DNA of 64,000 nucleotides from Phenylobacterium koreense. Lineage in GTDB: Bacteria; Pseudomonadota; Alphaproteobacteria; Caulobacterales; Caulobacteraceae. The stretch covers positions 248,001 through 312,000 of the forward strand of contig NZ_JBEPLU010000002.1 of the NCBI RefSeq assembly GCF_040545335.1. The letters run 5' to 3'. The notes below the pieces were generated by a model that made no database searches, had not been told where the DNA came from, and saw only the letters and a list, made by a program, of their open reading frames with translations. This document shows positions 33,738 to 42,737 of the stretch, piece after piece. A program made the translations under genes and the position numbers. Numbering within the stretch: the first letter of the stretch is position 1; each line of letters begins with the position of its first letter.

Positions 33738-34334
33738 ATGCTCCCCACGATCATCAGGAAGCATCTTTCGTTGGCGCTCGTCTTCGGAGCGCTGGTGGTC
33801 CTGGCCGCCTGCGCCGGCCCTGCGGGCAGAGTCTCGGTGCTTCAGAGCGACACCGTAGGCATCCGCCCCGGGTCGACCTTCGCCTGGAAGCCCGATGCGA
33901 CACCTGGGCAAGGCGACCCGAGGGTCGACAACGACATCATCCGCGGCCGTGTCGAAAACGCGATCGTCAGCGCCTTGACGGCCCGGGGCTACCGCCAAGC
34001 CGATCCGAGCACGGCCGACCTGCTCGTCTCCTATCATATCGGCCTGCGGGACCGGACCGACACTCAAGTGGCCACGACTGGAGGCCGGCCTCCAGTCGTC
34101 TGCGGTGTCCGCGGCTGCTTTCACGGCTTCGGCTGGGGGATGTACGGCCCCCCGATGGACATCGACGTGCGCACGATAAACTACGTCGAAGGCACGATGA
34201 TGCTCGACCTGACCGACCGCCAGACCGGCAAGCTGGCCTGGCGATCCACCTCCCAGCGACGCGTCGATCAGGGTGACGCCGCGCAGGCGACGGTGAACGC
34301 GATCGTGGCGGATATGGTCAGGTCTTTGCCTTGA
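33738..34334 (+). CDS. DUF4136-family lipoprotein
   Basis: A 198-residue predicted lipoprotein: signal peptide with LALVFGALVVLAAC (lipobox LAAC), then a DUF4136-like domain (STFAWKPDA, VDNDIIRGRVENAIVSALTARGYRQ, ADLLVSYHIG, GTMMLDLTDRQTGKLAWRST and the final VNAIVADMVRSLP). The domain is widespread in cell-envelope proteins of unknown role. There is a Gly/aromatic-rich insertion with two Cys (VCGVRGCFHGFGWGMYG). ATG 33738 begins the signal peptide and has GGAG upstream. Confidence 0.82.
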   Translation: MLPTIIRKHLSLALVFGALVVLAACAGPAGRVSVLQSDTVGIRPGSTFAWKPDATPGQGDPRVDNDIIRGRVENAIVSALTARGYRQADPSTADLLVSYHIGLRDRTDTQVATTGGRPPVVCGVRGCFHGFGWGMYGPPMDIDVRTINYVEGTMMLDLTDRQTGKLAWRSTSQRRVDQGDAAQATVNAIVADMVRSLP

Positions 34335-34341
34335 GGCGAGC

Positions 34342-34533
34342 TCAGTGGGGCTTCGACTTGTGCTCGGGCTTGCCCTTGCGCTTGGTCGAAGCCAGTTCCT
34401 CCAGTTCGCTTTCGGTCATCGACTCCACCATAGACCTGGAAGCGCCCTTGAGGTCGCTTTTTGGAATCTCGCCCCTCTTAGCTGAAAGGGCCGCGCCGGC
34501 GGCTTTCTGCTGGGCGGCGGACTTGGCTGGCAT
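34342..34533 (-). CDS. DUF3008-family small basic protein
   Basis: A 63-residue, lysine-rich cytoplasmic protein beginning MPAKSAAQQKAAGAALSAKR, the signature start of DUF3008, followed by DLKGASRSMVESMTESELEE and a Lys/Pro/His-rich tail. The function is unknown; members are small, charged and often stress-associated. The true ATG is 34533, preceded by GAGGAG; the longer open frame to 34770 is spurious. It converges with the DUF4136 gene. Confidence 0.82.
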   Translation of the reverse strand: MPAKSAAQQKAAGAALSAKRGEIPKSDLKGASRSMVESMTESELEELASTKRKGKPEHKSKPH

Positions 34534-34673
34534 GGGACATCTCCTCGTACAGCGGACCCTTCGAAAACCACCTCCCGGCGCTCGATGTTCCGAGCGCGTT
34601 TTCGGACATGCCGGACTTGATCGGGAGCGCGGAGCAGGTTCGTCTCTAGGAACGACCATCCGAGGACCGGCTA

Positions 34674-37331
34674 ATGACCACCCGCAACCTGGACGCACTG
34701 TTCCAGCCCAAGTCGATCGCGCTGGTCGGCGCCAGCAACGCCCCTGGTTCCGTCGGCCAGGTGCTTTCACGGAACCTGCTTGAGAGCGGCTTCGCCGGTC
34801 CGGTGCTCCCGGTCTCGCTGAGCGCGCGTGCCATCCGGTCCTCGATCGCCTACCAGTCGGTAGCCGACCTGCCCATGGCGCCGGACCTGGCCGTGGTTGC
34901 GACGCCTGCGCACGCAGTGCCGAGGGTCGTCGCCGATCTCGCGGAACGCGGCTGCCGCGCCGCGATCGTCATCAGCGCCGGGGTGGAAGGCGAAGGGCGC
35001 CAGGCTATGCTCGACGCCTCCAAGCCCTCGCTGATGCGCATCCTTGGCCCAAACTGCCTGGGCTTCATGTCTCCGCGCCGCGGCATCAACGCCAGCTTCG
35101 CGCACCTGTCGCCCTCGCCGGGGGGCCTTGCCCTCGTCTCCCAGTCGGGCGCCATCGCCGCCGCGGCCATAGACTGGGCCCATGCGAGGGGCGTCGGCTT
35201 TTCACACCTCCTGACTATCGGCGACGCCGCCGACATCGATTTCGGCGACCTGCTGGACTATCTGGCGCTCGACCATGAGACCCACGGCATCCTGCTCTAT
35301 GTCGAGAGCATCTCGGATGCGCGGAAGTTCATGACCGCAGGCCGCATCGCCTCGCGGACCAAGCCGGTCGTGGTGGTGAAGGCCGGGCGCAGCGCGGGCG
35401 GCGCCAAGGCTGCATTCACCCACTCAGGCGCCCTGGCCGGCTCCGATCTCGTCTACGAAGCCGCCTTTCGTCGTGCGGGCATGCTGCGAGTCGGGGGGCT
35501 GCGCGAACTCTTCGACGCGGTCACGACGCTTGGGGTCGGCCTGCGGGTCTACGGTGACCGGCTGGCGATCCTGACCAATGGCGGCGGCGCAGGCGTCATG
35601 GCGGTCGACGCCCTGGAGGCGCGCAACGGCCGTGTAGCGGAACTCTCGGAAGATACGCTTCAGCGCCTTGCGGCCGCGGCGCCGGCCCATTGGTCGGGAA
35701 CCAATCCCGTCGACATCCTCGGCGACGCCCACGCCCCCCTTTACGGAAAAGCGCTGGAAATCCTGCTGGAGGACCGGGGCGCCGATGCGGTGCTGGTCAT
35801 GAACTGCCCCACGGCGGTCGAAGACAGCACCTTCGCCGCGGACGCCGTCGTCGAGACGCTCAAGGCCAAGCGTTATCATCGACCGGTCCTCAGCGCCTGG
35901 CTTGGGCAGACCGCGGTCGCCGAGGGCCGTCGCCGGCTTGCGGCCGCAGGCGTGCCGGCTCACGAAACACCGGACGAAGCGGTGCGGGCCTTCATGCACC
36001 TGGTCAATCACCGCAAGAACCAGGAAGCGCTCGTCCGCACGCCGGCCGGCTTGCCGGGCGAACCCGACCTCGAAGCCGCCAGAAGTGTGATCGCAGCGGC
36101 GCGGGCGGATGGTCGCCTCACGCTAACCGATCCCGAGGCTCGCGCCCTGCTCCGCGCCTACGGCGTCCCGGTGCTCGAAAGCCAGGAGGCCAGGACGCCC
36201 GAGGAGGCTGCCGCGGCGGCCGTCGAGATGAAGGGGCCGGTCGCCCTGAAGATCCTGTCGCCCGACATCAGCCACAAGTCGGAACTGGGCGGGGTGGCGC
36301 TGGGTCTCAACGGCGCCGACGAGATCTTGTCCGAAGCCCACACCATGCTGCAACGGATCACCAAGGCCCGGCCCGAGGCGCGCATCGAAGGCTTCGTCGT
36401 CGAGCCGATGGTCCACCGGCCCCAGGCCCAGGAACTGCTCGTCGGCGTCGCCCAGGATCCCCTTTTCGGCCCCATCGTCATGTTTGGGGCCGGCGGGATC
36501 AGCGTCGAGGTCATTGCCGACCGCGTCGTCGGCCTCCCGCCCCTGGATGACGTGCTGGCGCGCGACATGGTCAGCCGCACCCGCATCTCGCACCTGCTGC
36601 AGGGCTATCGCGACCACGGCCCAGCCGACATGGAAGCGATCACCGGGGTCATGACCCGGCTGTCGCAGCTTGCGGTCGGCGAACCGGAGATCGCCGAGCT
36701 CGACATCAATCCGCTGCTGGCCGACGCCGACGGCGTAATCGTCCTGGACGCCAGGGTGAGACTGCGCCCGGAGGGCGCGGAGCGGGCGCGCATGGCCATC
36801 CTGCCCTATCCGCGGAATCTTCGTCGTGAGGTCGAGATCGGCGGGGAGAGCGTCGTGGTTCGGGCGATCCGTCCCCAGGATGGCCCCGCCATCGCCGCCA
36901 TGGTCGAGGCCAGCAGCGCCGAAGACGTCCGACTGCGCTTCCGTTCAGGTTTCCGGACCCTGCCGCCCGGTTGGCCAGAGCGGCTTTCCCAGATCGATTA
37001 CGACCGGGAAATGGCCTTGGTCGCCCTGGATCGCGACCGCAAGATCCTCGGCGTCTCCCGCCTCGCCGGCGACCCTCAAGGGGAAACTGCGGAGTTTGCG
37101 TTGATGGTGCGCACCGACCAACAACACAAGGGACTCGGTCGGTTGCTGCTCAACGCCATTCTCGAATACGCGGCGGCCAAAGGGCTTCGGGAAGTCTGGG
37201 GCGATGTCGCGCGCGAGAACGCCCCAATGCTCGCCACGGCGAAGAACCTCGGCTTCGTAAAGACCCCCTCGGACGACTTCACCCGCGTGAAGATCGTCAG
37301 GACCCTGGAGCCCGACCAGGTTCCTGCGTGA
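34674..37331 (+). CDS. Acyl-CoA synthetase (NDP-forming)-like / GNAT acetyltransferase fusion (Pat-like)
   Basis: An 885-residue multidomain protein. Domains in order: CoA-binding (PKSIALVGASNAPGSVGQVL), succinyl-CoA-ligase-like halves (ILGPNCLGFM, LALVSQSGAIAAAAIDWA, FTHSGALAGSDL), an ATP-grasp domain (ALKILSPDISHKSELGGVAL, FGAGGISVEVIADR, ELDINPLLADADG), and a C-terminal GNAT domain of about 160 residues with the acetyl-CoA loop QHKGLGRLLL. This matches Pat-type protein lysine acetyltransferases that silence acetyl-CoA synthetase. The ligase part may only sense ligands. GAGGA lies upstream of ATG 34674. Confidence 0.88.
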   Translation: MTTRNLDALFQPKSIALVGASNAPGSVGQVLSRNLLESGFAGPVLPVSLSARAIRSSIAYQSVADLPMAPDLAVVATPAHAVPRVVADLAERGCRAAIVISAGVEGEGRQAMLDASKPSLMRILGPNCLGFMSPRRGINASFAHLSPSPGGLALVSQSGAIAAAAIDWAHARGVGFSHLLTIGDAADIDFGDLLDYLALDHETHGILLYVESISDARKFMTAGRIASRTKPVVVVKAGRSAGGAKAAFTHSGALAGSDLVYEAAFRRAGMLRVGGLRELFDAVTTLGVGLRVYGDRLAILTNGGGAGVMAVDALEARNGRVAELSEDTLQRLAAAAPAHWSGTNPVDILGDAHAPLYGKALEILLEDRGADAVLVMNCPTAVEDSTFAADAVVETLKAKRYHRPVLSAWLGQTAVAEGRRRLAAAGVPAHETPDEAVRAFMHLVNHRKNQEALVRTPAGLPGEPDLEAARSVIAAARADGRLTLTDPEARALLRAYGVPVLESQEARTPEEAAAAAVEMKGPVALKILSPDISHKSELGGVALGLNGADEILSEAHTMLQRITKARPEARIEGFVVEPMVHRPQAQELLVGVAQDPLFGPIVMFGAGGISVEVIADRVVGLPPLDDVLARDMVSRTRISHLLQGYRDHGPADMEAITGVMTRLSQLAVGEPEIAELDINPLLADADGVIVLDARVRLRPEGAERARMAILPYPRNLRREVEIGGESVVVRAIRPQDGPAIAAMVEASSAEDVRLRFRSGFRTLPPGWPERLSQIDYDREMALVALDRDRKILGVSRLAGDPQGETAEFALMVRTDQQHKGLGRLLLNAILEYAAAKGLREVWGDVARENAPMLATAKNLGFVKTPSDDFTRVKIVRTLEPDQVPA

Positions 37332-37414
37332 CCGCCGCCAAGCTCGGCTGGCGCTACGTGATGCTGATCATCCGGCTGCTGCCCGCCCCGCTGATGGCGA
37401 AGGTCGACCTCTGA
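37328..37414 (+). CDS. Possible 28-residue ORF coupled to the acetyltransferase gene
   Basis: A GTG overlapping the stop of the acetyltransferase gene (GTGA) opens a 28-codon frame. Its hydrophobic stretch (VMLIIRLLPAPLMAKV) is flanked by Lys, Arg and Trp, and the frame ends at 37414, next to the stop of the convergent gene. It could be a tiny membrane protein, but the only evidence is the overlap and composition. Confidence 0.3.
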   Translation: MTAAKLGWRYVMLIIRLLPAPLMAKVDL

Positions 37415-37741
37415 CTATTGGGGCCGCACGGCGACGATCGTCTGTCCGCCGCTGAGCAGGAAGCGCACCTTGGCGCCCTCCTTCATCTGATCGAGCACGG
37501 CCTTGTCCGGAACCTTGAAGGCCATGGTCATGGCCGGCCAGTTCAGGGCGCGGATCGGATCGTGATCGATGGTCACGGTTCCCGCCCCCGTATCGACCTT
37601 CTTCACGACACCGGTTCCTTCGGCGGACGCGACGGCGGCCGGCGCAGGGGCCGCGGCATGGTCGCCATGCCCGGCGTGCTGAGCCGCAGCGGGCGTGGCC
37701 ATGAGGGCGACCGCGATCAGGCAAAGCGTAGGGGTCTTCAT
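37415..37741 (-). CDS. CusF-like periplasmic copper-binding protein
   Basis: A 108-residue exported protein. The signal peptide ends near TPAAAQ, followed by a His-rich stretch (HAGHGDHAA) and an OB-fold domain of the CusF type. The copper ligands of CusF are present with identical spacing: His60, Trp68, Met71 and Met73 in IDHDPIRALNWPAMTM. It would carry Cu(I) in the periplasm. ATG 37741 has GAGGAG upstream; an ATG at 37762 is less likely. It is the last gene of the copA-copB operon, 11 nt after copB. Confidence 0.88.
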   Translation of the reverse strand: MKTPTLCLIAVALMATPAAAQHAGHGDHAAAPAPAAVASAEGTGVVKKVDTGAGTVTIDHDPIRALNWPAMTMAFKVPDKAVLDQMKEGAKVRFLLSGGQTIVAVRPQ

Positions 37742-37752
37742 GGATAAGCTCC

Positions 37753-38634
37753 TCAAAACCAAGTCCGCACGCCGACGACAAGGCGCGTATCTTCAACGTC
37801 TTCGCCGGCGGCCCGGCTGAATTTTGCGGTCTCGCCGAGGCGTCGCTCGTAGGAAACGCCGACATAGGGGGCGAACTCCCGGCGGAACTCGTAACGCAGC
37901 CGCAGCGCCAGTTCGGCGTCGGTGAAGCCGGCGCCCAGGCCCAGCTCCGGAACATCCTGGGCCGCGAGGTTCAGCTCGGCCTGGGACTGCAGGATCAGGA
38001 GTTGGGTGAGGCGCAGGTCGTAGGAGCCCTCCAGGCGGGCGCTGACGTCGCCCTTCTCCGAGAGGAAGGCCGCGCCCTCGACATCGAACCAGTAGGGCGC
38101 AAGGCCTTCGAAGCCCACGACCCCATAGGTTCGCGTGGGGCCCGGCTCGAAGTCGTGACGTAGGCCGGCCTGAAGCTGGAAATAGGGGCTGACGGCGCGG
38201 GAATAGAGCAATTGGAGCTCGGCCGCATGCACGTCGCCGCCGATGGCGACGTCCCCCTCCGACTTCACGACAAGCCGGTTGATGTCGCCGCCGTACCAGG
38301 CCTCGCCCTTCCAGGCGAAATCGTCGTCGCCGCCGGACGGACGAATCTCCGCCTGATCCAGCATCACCTTCCAGGCGGTCCCGCCGCCGTGCTCTCGGGC
38401 AAGCTGGGCGCGGGCGGCGGCCATTTCCTCGGGCGAATAGAAGCGCTCGGCGGCGTGGTCTCGCGCCAGCTCCGGCGGCGGCGCCGCAGGGGTGTCGGAC
38501 GGCCAGGCCGGCTGGACGTGTCCGGCATGGGTCTCCGCCGGGACGTTCGCCGGCGGCTGGTGACCGGCGTGAGGGTCCTGCGCCGCGGCGGCGGACGCGA
38601 TCGCGAGAGGCAGAAGCGCGAGCAGGAGTCTCAT
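37753..38634 (-). CDS. copB: Copper-resistance outer-membrane protein CopB/PcoB
   Basis: A 293-residue exported protein. It has a signal peptide, a His/Pro-rich N-terminal part (DPHAGHQPP, THAGHVQP), then the CopB barrel core: WYGGDINRLVVKSEGD, AELQLLYSRAVSPYFQLQAG, GVVGFEGLAPYWFDVE and a C-terminal ending GVRTWF. CopB is thought to act in the outer membrane with the CopA oxidase to limit copper entry or store it. Its ATG overlaps the copA stop by 4 nt. Confidence 0.92.
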   Translation of the reverse strand: MRLLLALLPLAIASAAAAQDPHAGHQPPANVPAETHAGHVQPAWPSDTPAAPPPELARDHAAERFYSPEEMAAARAQLAREHGGGTAWKVMLDQAEIRPSGGDDDFAWKGEAWYGGDINRLVVKSEGDVAIGGDVHAAELQLLYSRAVSPYFQLQAGLRHDFEPGPTRTYGVVGFEGLAPYWFDVEGAAFLSEKGDVSARLEGSYDLRLTQLLILQSQAELNLAAQDVPELGLGAGFTDAELALRLRYEFRREFAPYVGVSYERRLGETAKFSRAAGEDVEDTRLVVGVRTWF

Positions 38635-40352
38635 GCCCCGGCCCCTTCCAGCGGGCGGATGGTGACCACGTTAAACATGCCCGCGTGCATGTGGTAGAGC
38701 AGGTGGCAGTGGAAGGCCCAGTCGCCAGGATCGCTCGCCGTCAGGTCGAAGGCGACGCGACCGCCAGGCAGCACATTGACCGTGTGCTTGCGCGGATGGC
38801 GGCCGGGATTGCCGGTCACGACCTCGAAGAAATGACCGTGCAGATGGATCGGGTGGGCCATCATCGAGTCGTTGACCAGGGTCACCCGGACACGCTCGTC
38901 GAGCCGGAACGGGATCGGGTCCTTCAGGTGGCTGAAGCCGACGCCGTCGAAAGCCCACATGAACCGCTCCATGTTGCCGGTCAGGTGGATCTCCATCTCC
39001 CGCGACGGCGGCCGCGGGTCCGGATTGGGCTCCAGGGCGACGAGGTCGGTGTAGACCAGCACCTTGTGACCGACATTCTCCAGCCCCTGCCCCGGGTCGC
39101 CCGTCCGGTCGGCCGGCATGGGCGAGATCATCTGGACGCCCGGCCCCAGGGTGACCTGGGGCGCGTTTCGCGGGTCGCGCATGGACATGGCGCTGTGGTC
39201 CATAGCCATGCCCTCCATCCCCGTCATCGCCGAGTGGTCCACGCCCATGTCGCGCATGTTGAGCAGCGGCCGCTCGCGCAGGGGCGGAACCTCGGCGGTC
39301 ATGCCCGCCCGCGGCGCCAGGGTGGCGCGGCCCGTGCCTGAACGATCGGCGGCCTCGGCCACCAGGGTGTAGGCGCGGTCCTGCGGCTGGACGATCACGT
39401 CATAGGTCTCGGCGGGCGAGATCTGGAACTCCTCGACCTCGACGGGCCGGACATTCTGACCGTCGGCCTGGACGACGCTGAGCTTCAGGCCCGGGATGCG
39501 GACGTTGAAGATCGTCATGGCCCCCGCGTTGATGATCCGCAGGCGTACGCGCTCGCCGGGCTCGAAGAGGCCGGTCCAGTTGTCCTGCGGGCCGTGGCCG
39601 TTGACCAGATACGCGTAGGTCGCGCCGGTGACGTCGAGGATATCGGTCGGATCCATGCGCATGGCCGACCATTCCTTGCGCTCGACGAAGGACTGGTCCT
39701 TGCCCGCGAGCAGGCCGGCGACCGTCTGCTTCTGGCGATTGAAGTAGCCCGACTGGGCCTTCATCTTCCGGAAGATCTCATGCGGGTGCATGAAGCTGTA
39801 GTCCGACAGCATCACGACGTGCTCGCGATCGAACGCCACCGGATCGGCAGCCGCGGGCTCGATGACGATCGGACCGTAGTGGCCCAACTGCTCCTGAAGC
39901 CCCGAATGGCTGTGGTACCAATAGGTCCCGGCCTGCCGCACCTTGAACTCATAGGTGAAGGTCTCGCCGGGCTTGATCCCGGGGAAGCTGACCCCGGGCA
40001 CCCCGTCCATCTGGAACGGGACCAGCAGGCCATGCCAGTGGATCGAAGTGTCTTCCTGCAGGGCGTTGGTGACGGAGATCCGCGCCGTCTGCCCCTCGGT
40101 CAGGCGGACCAGGGGGCCAGGGACGGTGCCGTTGACGCTCACGGCGTGCGCCGCCCGGCCATCGACCTTGAAGGCCGTGTGCCCGACGCTAAGCGCGATG
40201 TCCGGGCCCGAGACGGTGGGAAGGTCGGCGGGCCTGCCCGGTGTCCCGCTCTGCGCCCAACCGGGCAGTAGGGCGTTCAGGGCGCCCGCGCCGCCGAGGG
40301 CTGACATGCCGCCGAGCAAGCGGCGTCGATGAATGGGGCCGAGTCTGGTCAT
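38631..40352 (-). CDS. copA: Copper-resistance multicopper oxidase CopA/PcoA
   Basis: A periplasmic multicopper oxidase of 573 residues. A Tat-like signal (RRRLLGG) is followed by three cupredoxin domains with the copper motifs SIHWHGLLVP, YWYHSHSGLQEQ, HPIHLHGHFFEVV and FHCHLLYHMHAGM. A Met/His-rich loop (MRDMGVDHSAM, MEGMAMDHSAMSM) is typical of CopA and binds extra Cu(I). It oxidises Cu(I) to less toxic Cu(II). The start has no ribosome site; the promoter just upstream places the transcription start at about the ATG, so the mRNA is probably leaderless. Confidence 0.94.
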   Translation of the reverse strand: MTRLGPIHRRRLLGGMSALGGAGALNALLPGWAQSGTPGRPADLPTVSGPDIALSVGHTAFKVDGRAAHAVSVNGTVPGPLVRLTEGQTARISVTNALQEDTSIHWHGLLVPFQMDGVPGVSFPGIKPGETFTYEFKVRQAGTYWYHSHSGLQEQLGHYGPIVIEPAAADPVAFDREHVVMLSDYSFMHPHEIFRKMKAQSGYFNRQKQTVAGLLAGKDQSFVERKEWSAMRMDPTDILDVTGATYAYLVNGHGPQDNWTGLFEPGERVRLRIINAGAMTIFNVRIPGLKLSVVQADGQNVRPVEVEEFQISPAETYDVIVQPQDRAYTLVAEAADRSGTGRATLAPRAGMTAEVPPLRERPLLNMRDMGVDHSAMTGMEGMAMDHSAMSMRDPRNAPQVTLGPGVQMISPMPADRTGDPGQGLENVGHKVLVYTDLVALEPNPDPRPPSREMEIHLTGNMERFMWAFDGVGFSHLKDPIPFRLDERVRVTLVNDSMMAHPIHLHGHFFEVVTGNPGRHPRKHTVNVLPGGRVAFDLTASDPGDWAFHCHLLYHMHAGMFNVVTIRPLEGAGA

Positions 40353-40358
40353 GGCGAT

Positions 40359-40389
40359 CAGATGCAGTTTCCAATCGTTGGAAGGTCAA
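40359..40389 (-). promoter_or_regulatory. CueR/MerR-type promoter of the copA operon
   Basis: On the minus strand TTGACC (40389-40384) and CATCTG (40364-40359) are 19 bp apart, the long spacer of MerR-family-controlled promoters. Between them lies ACCTTCC-N7-GGAAACT (40386-40366), which matches the CueR dyad ACCTTCC-N7-GGAAGGT except for two positions. No MerR-family gene is in this window. The start point would fall at or beside the copA ATG. Confidence 0.65.
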
Positions 40390-40500
40390 GCCGCCGGAAA
40401 ATCCGCGCCGGCGTAAACAAACCACCAACCAAGGCAGCCTAGCTTCGAGGCAGGGCAAAAGGCCCGCGGGCATTCCGCTCCCTTGGACCGAGGCTTCGTC

Positions 40501-41328
40501 ATGCCGCTGAACAGCGTCAATACGAATACCGGCGCGATGATTGCGCTGCAGAACCTCAATGCGATCAACCGCGAGTACGCCGAAGTCCAGAACCGCCTGG
40601 CGACCGGGCTGAAGGTCGCCGGCCCCAAGGACAATCCGGCCATCTGGGCGATCGCGCAGAACATGCGCGCCGAGTTCAAGTCGCTCGACGCTGTCAAGAA
40701 CTCGCTCCAACGCGGCCAGGCGATCGCCGACACGGCGATGACGGCGGCGGAATCGATCTCCGACATCCTCGGCCAGATGAAGGAAAAGGCGCTGGCCGCC
40801 ACCGAGGCGGGGCTGAGCACGGCGACGCGCCAGGCGCTCAACGACGAATACGTCGCCCTTCGCAAGCAGATCGACACCATCGCCAACAACGCGGTGTTCG
40901 ACGGGATCAACCTGATCTCCGCCGGCTCAACGGGCGCGGTTCGGGCGCTCGCCAACACCGACGCGACCGCGACGATCAACATCGACCATGTCGACCTCTC
41001 GACCACGGGATCGGCGATCTCCGGCACGCTCACCGACCTGCTCGGCGGCGTGGCCACCGCCGACATCGCCGCCATCGAGGCCGCCAGCCAGAAGGTGTCG
41101 TCGGCGCTGTCGAAGATCGGCGTGGGCGCCAGGGCGCTCGACCGCCAGTTCGAGATGAGCTCGAAGCTGCAGGACAACTACGAGGCCGGGATCGGCAACC
41201 TGGTCGACGCCGACATGGCCAAGGAGGCCGCGCGGCTGGCGGCGATCGAGGTCAAGCAGCAACTCGCGCTTGAGGCGCTGCGGATCGCCAACCAGGCGCC
41301 GTCCTATCTGCTGGCGTTGTTCCGCTAG
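40501..41328 (+). CDS. Flagellin (Caulobacter FljJ/FljK-like), isolated gene
   Basis: A flagellar filament protein of 275 residues, close to the length of Caulobacter flagellins, which lack the D2/D3 domains. The N-terminal region reads [40 protein letters not shown] and [16 protein letters not shown]. The C-terminal region reads [20 protein letters not shown] and [35 protein letters not shown] 40501 was chosen; 40483 adds an unlikely MDRGFV. No other flagellar gene is in the window. In the 148 nt upstream I found neither a sigma-54 -24/-12 pair nor a sigma-28 site. Confidence 0.9.
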   Translation: MPLNSVNTNTGAMIALQNLNAINREYAEVQNRLATGLKVAGPKDNPAIWAIAQNMRAEFKSLDAVKNSLQRGQAIADTAMTAAESISDILGQMKEKALAATEAGLSTATRQALNDEYVALRKQIDTIANNAVFDGINLISAGSTGAVRALANTDATATINIDHVDLSTTGSAISGTLTDLLGGVATADIAAIEAASQKVSSALSKIGVGARALDRQFEMSSKLQDNYEAGIGNLVDADMAKEAARLAAIEVKQQLALEALRIANQAPSYLLALFR

Positions 41329-41345
41329 ACGAAGCGGCCTCCTAT

Positions 41346-42362
41346 ATGGCGGCCATGGTTGATCTCTCGGTCCTCGATCTCTCGCCCATCGTGGAAGGCG
41401 GCGACGCCGCCCAGTCCCTGCGCAACACCCGCGACCTCGCGCAGAACGCCGAGCGGCTGGGCTACAAGCGCTACTGGCTAGCCGAGCATCACAATATGCG
41501 CGGGGTGGCGAGCGCGGCCACCGCCGTGGTCATCGGCCACGTGGCGGAGGCGACCTCCACCATCCGGGTGGGCGCCGGCGGGATCATGCTGCCCAATCAC
41601 GCCCCGCTGATCATCGCCGAGCAGTTCGGCACCCTGGCCTCGCTTTATCCGGGCCGCATCGACCTGGGGCTGGGCCGCGCGCCGGGCGCAGACCAGGCCA
41701 CCGCCCGTGCGCTGCGCCGCACCCTGGCCGGCGACATCGACGACTTCCCGCGCGACGTCATCGAGCTGATGAACTATTTCGAGCCGGAGAAGCCTGGCCA
41801 GATCATCCGCGCGGTCCCCGGCGCCGGGCTCGAGGTCGAGTTCTGGATGCTGGGCTCAAGCACCTATGGCGCGCAACTGGCCGCCGCTCTGGGCTTGCCT
41901 TACGCCTTCGCCTCGCACTTCGCCCCAGCCCAGATGGAGACGGCGCTCGCGGTTTATCGCAGCCAGTTCCGCCCTTCGGAGCACCTGGCCAAGCCCTATG
42001 TGATGCTGGGGGTCAACGTCACCGCCGCCGAGACTGAGGAGGAGGCGCAGCGCCTCTTCACGTCGCTGAAGCAGGCCTTCATCAATCTCGGCCAGGGACG
42101 GCCCGGCCCCCTGCCCGCGCCGGTCGACGATCCGGACGGCCGCCTCGATGAGCTCGGAGGGCCCATGCTGCGGCAGAGCCTGAGTTGCTCGATCGTGGGT
42201 TCACCCGATCGTGTTCGGGAGGGGCTGGACGCCTTCGCGCGCCGGACGGCCGCCGACGAACTGATGGTCACCGCACAGATCCATGACCACGCCGCGCGGG
42301 TTCGCTCGTTCGAAATCGCCGCGCAGGCGCGCGATGAACTCGCGCGCCTGGCGACCGCTTAA
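41346..42362 (+). CDS. LLM-class (luciferase-like) FMN-dependent oxidoreductase
   Basis: A 338-residue flavin-dependent oxidoreductase of the bacterial luciferase family, in the YhbW-like group that often carries LSVLDLSPI at the start. Other motifs are [59 protein letters not shown] and the C-terminal [20 protein letters not shown]. The substrate is unknown. ATG 41346 and ATG 41355 are both possible; neither has a strong ribosome site. It starts 17 nt after the flagellin stop, but a functional link is not apparent. Confidence 0.88.
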   Translation: MAAMVDLSVLDLSPIVEGGDAAQSLRNTRDLAQNAERLGYKRYWLAEHHNMRGVASAATAVVIGHVAEATSTIRVGAGGIMLPNHAPLIIAEQFGTLASLYPGRIDLGLGRAPGADQATARALRRTLAGDIDDFPRDVIELMNYFEPEKPGQIIRAVPGAGLEVEFWMLGSSTYGAQLAAALGLPYAFASHFAPAQMETALAVYRSQFRPSEHLAKPYVMLGVNVTAAETEEEAQRLFTSLKQAFINLGQGRPGPLPAPVDDPDGRLDELGGPMLRQSLSCSIVGSPDRVREGLDAFARRTAADELMVTAQIHDHAARVRSFEIAAQARDELARLATA

Positions 42363-42364
42363 AT

Positions 42365-42544
42365 TCAGTCGGTGTTGTCTTCGGTCGGCGCGTCCGGACC
42401 GTTCTTCTTGATGGACTCGATCGCGTTCTTGGCGCTGGCCTTGGAGGAATAGCCCTCGGTCGAGAAGATCGTCTCGCTGTTGTACTTGAAACGGACGCGG
42501 AACTCGCCCGCCTTGTCTTTGTAGATTTCGAACTTGTGCGCCAC
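42365..42544 (-). CDS. DUF1508/UPF0339 small protein (YegP-like)
   Basis: A 59-residue protein starting with GTG: (M)AHKFEIYKDKAGEFRVRFKY, then NSETIFSTEGYSSKASAKNA and IESIKKNGPDAP. The 'xFExYKDxxGEFRxRxK...GYxSKxxAxNxIxSxKKN' pattern is the DUF1508 repeat, a small fold whose role is unknown. GGAGG lies 8 nt before GTG 42544. It converges with the LLM gene. Confidence 0.88.
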   Translation of the reverse strand: MAHKFEIYKDKAGEFRVRFKYNSETIFSTEGYSSKASAKNAIESIKKNGPDAPTEDNTD

Positions 42545-42737
42545 AGGTCGCCTCCATCTGAACGTCTAAGCTACACCGTCCCCCGCGGCGCAGACTTGGG
42601 CGCCCCGCCGTGCAGGTCAAGCCGATAGAGCGCGCGCCACACTAAGGTCACGCTTGGGCCTAGACTTTGCAAAATGGCGCTCTCGCCACCATCTAACGAA
42701 TGCGGTCGTGACCATTCGCATCCTCTGGAGTTTCCGC

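Noticed and set aside
40353..40500. Sigma-54 promoter for the flagellin gene
   Set aside because: I looked for GG-N10-GC with TGGCAC/TTGC character and found no acceptable match.
42700..42722. Near-palindrome GAATGCGGTC-GTGACCATTC before the exported unknown gene
   Set aside because: The loop is too short and the arms are imperfect; it may occlude the ribosome site, but the evidence is too weak to list.
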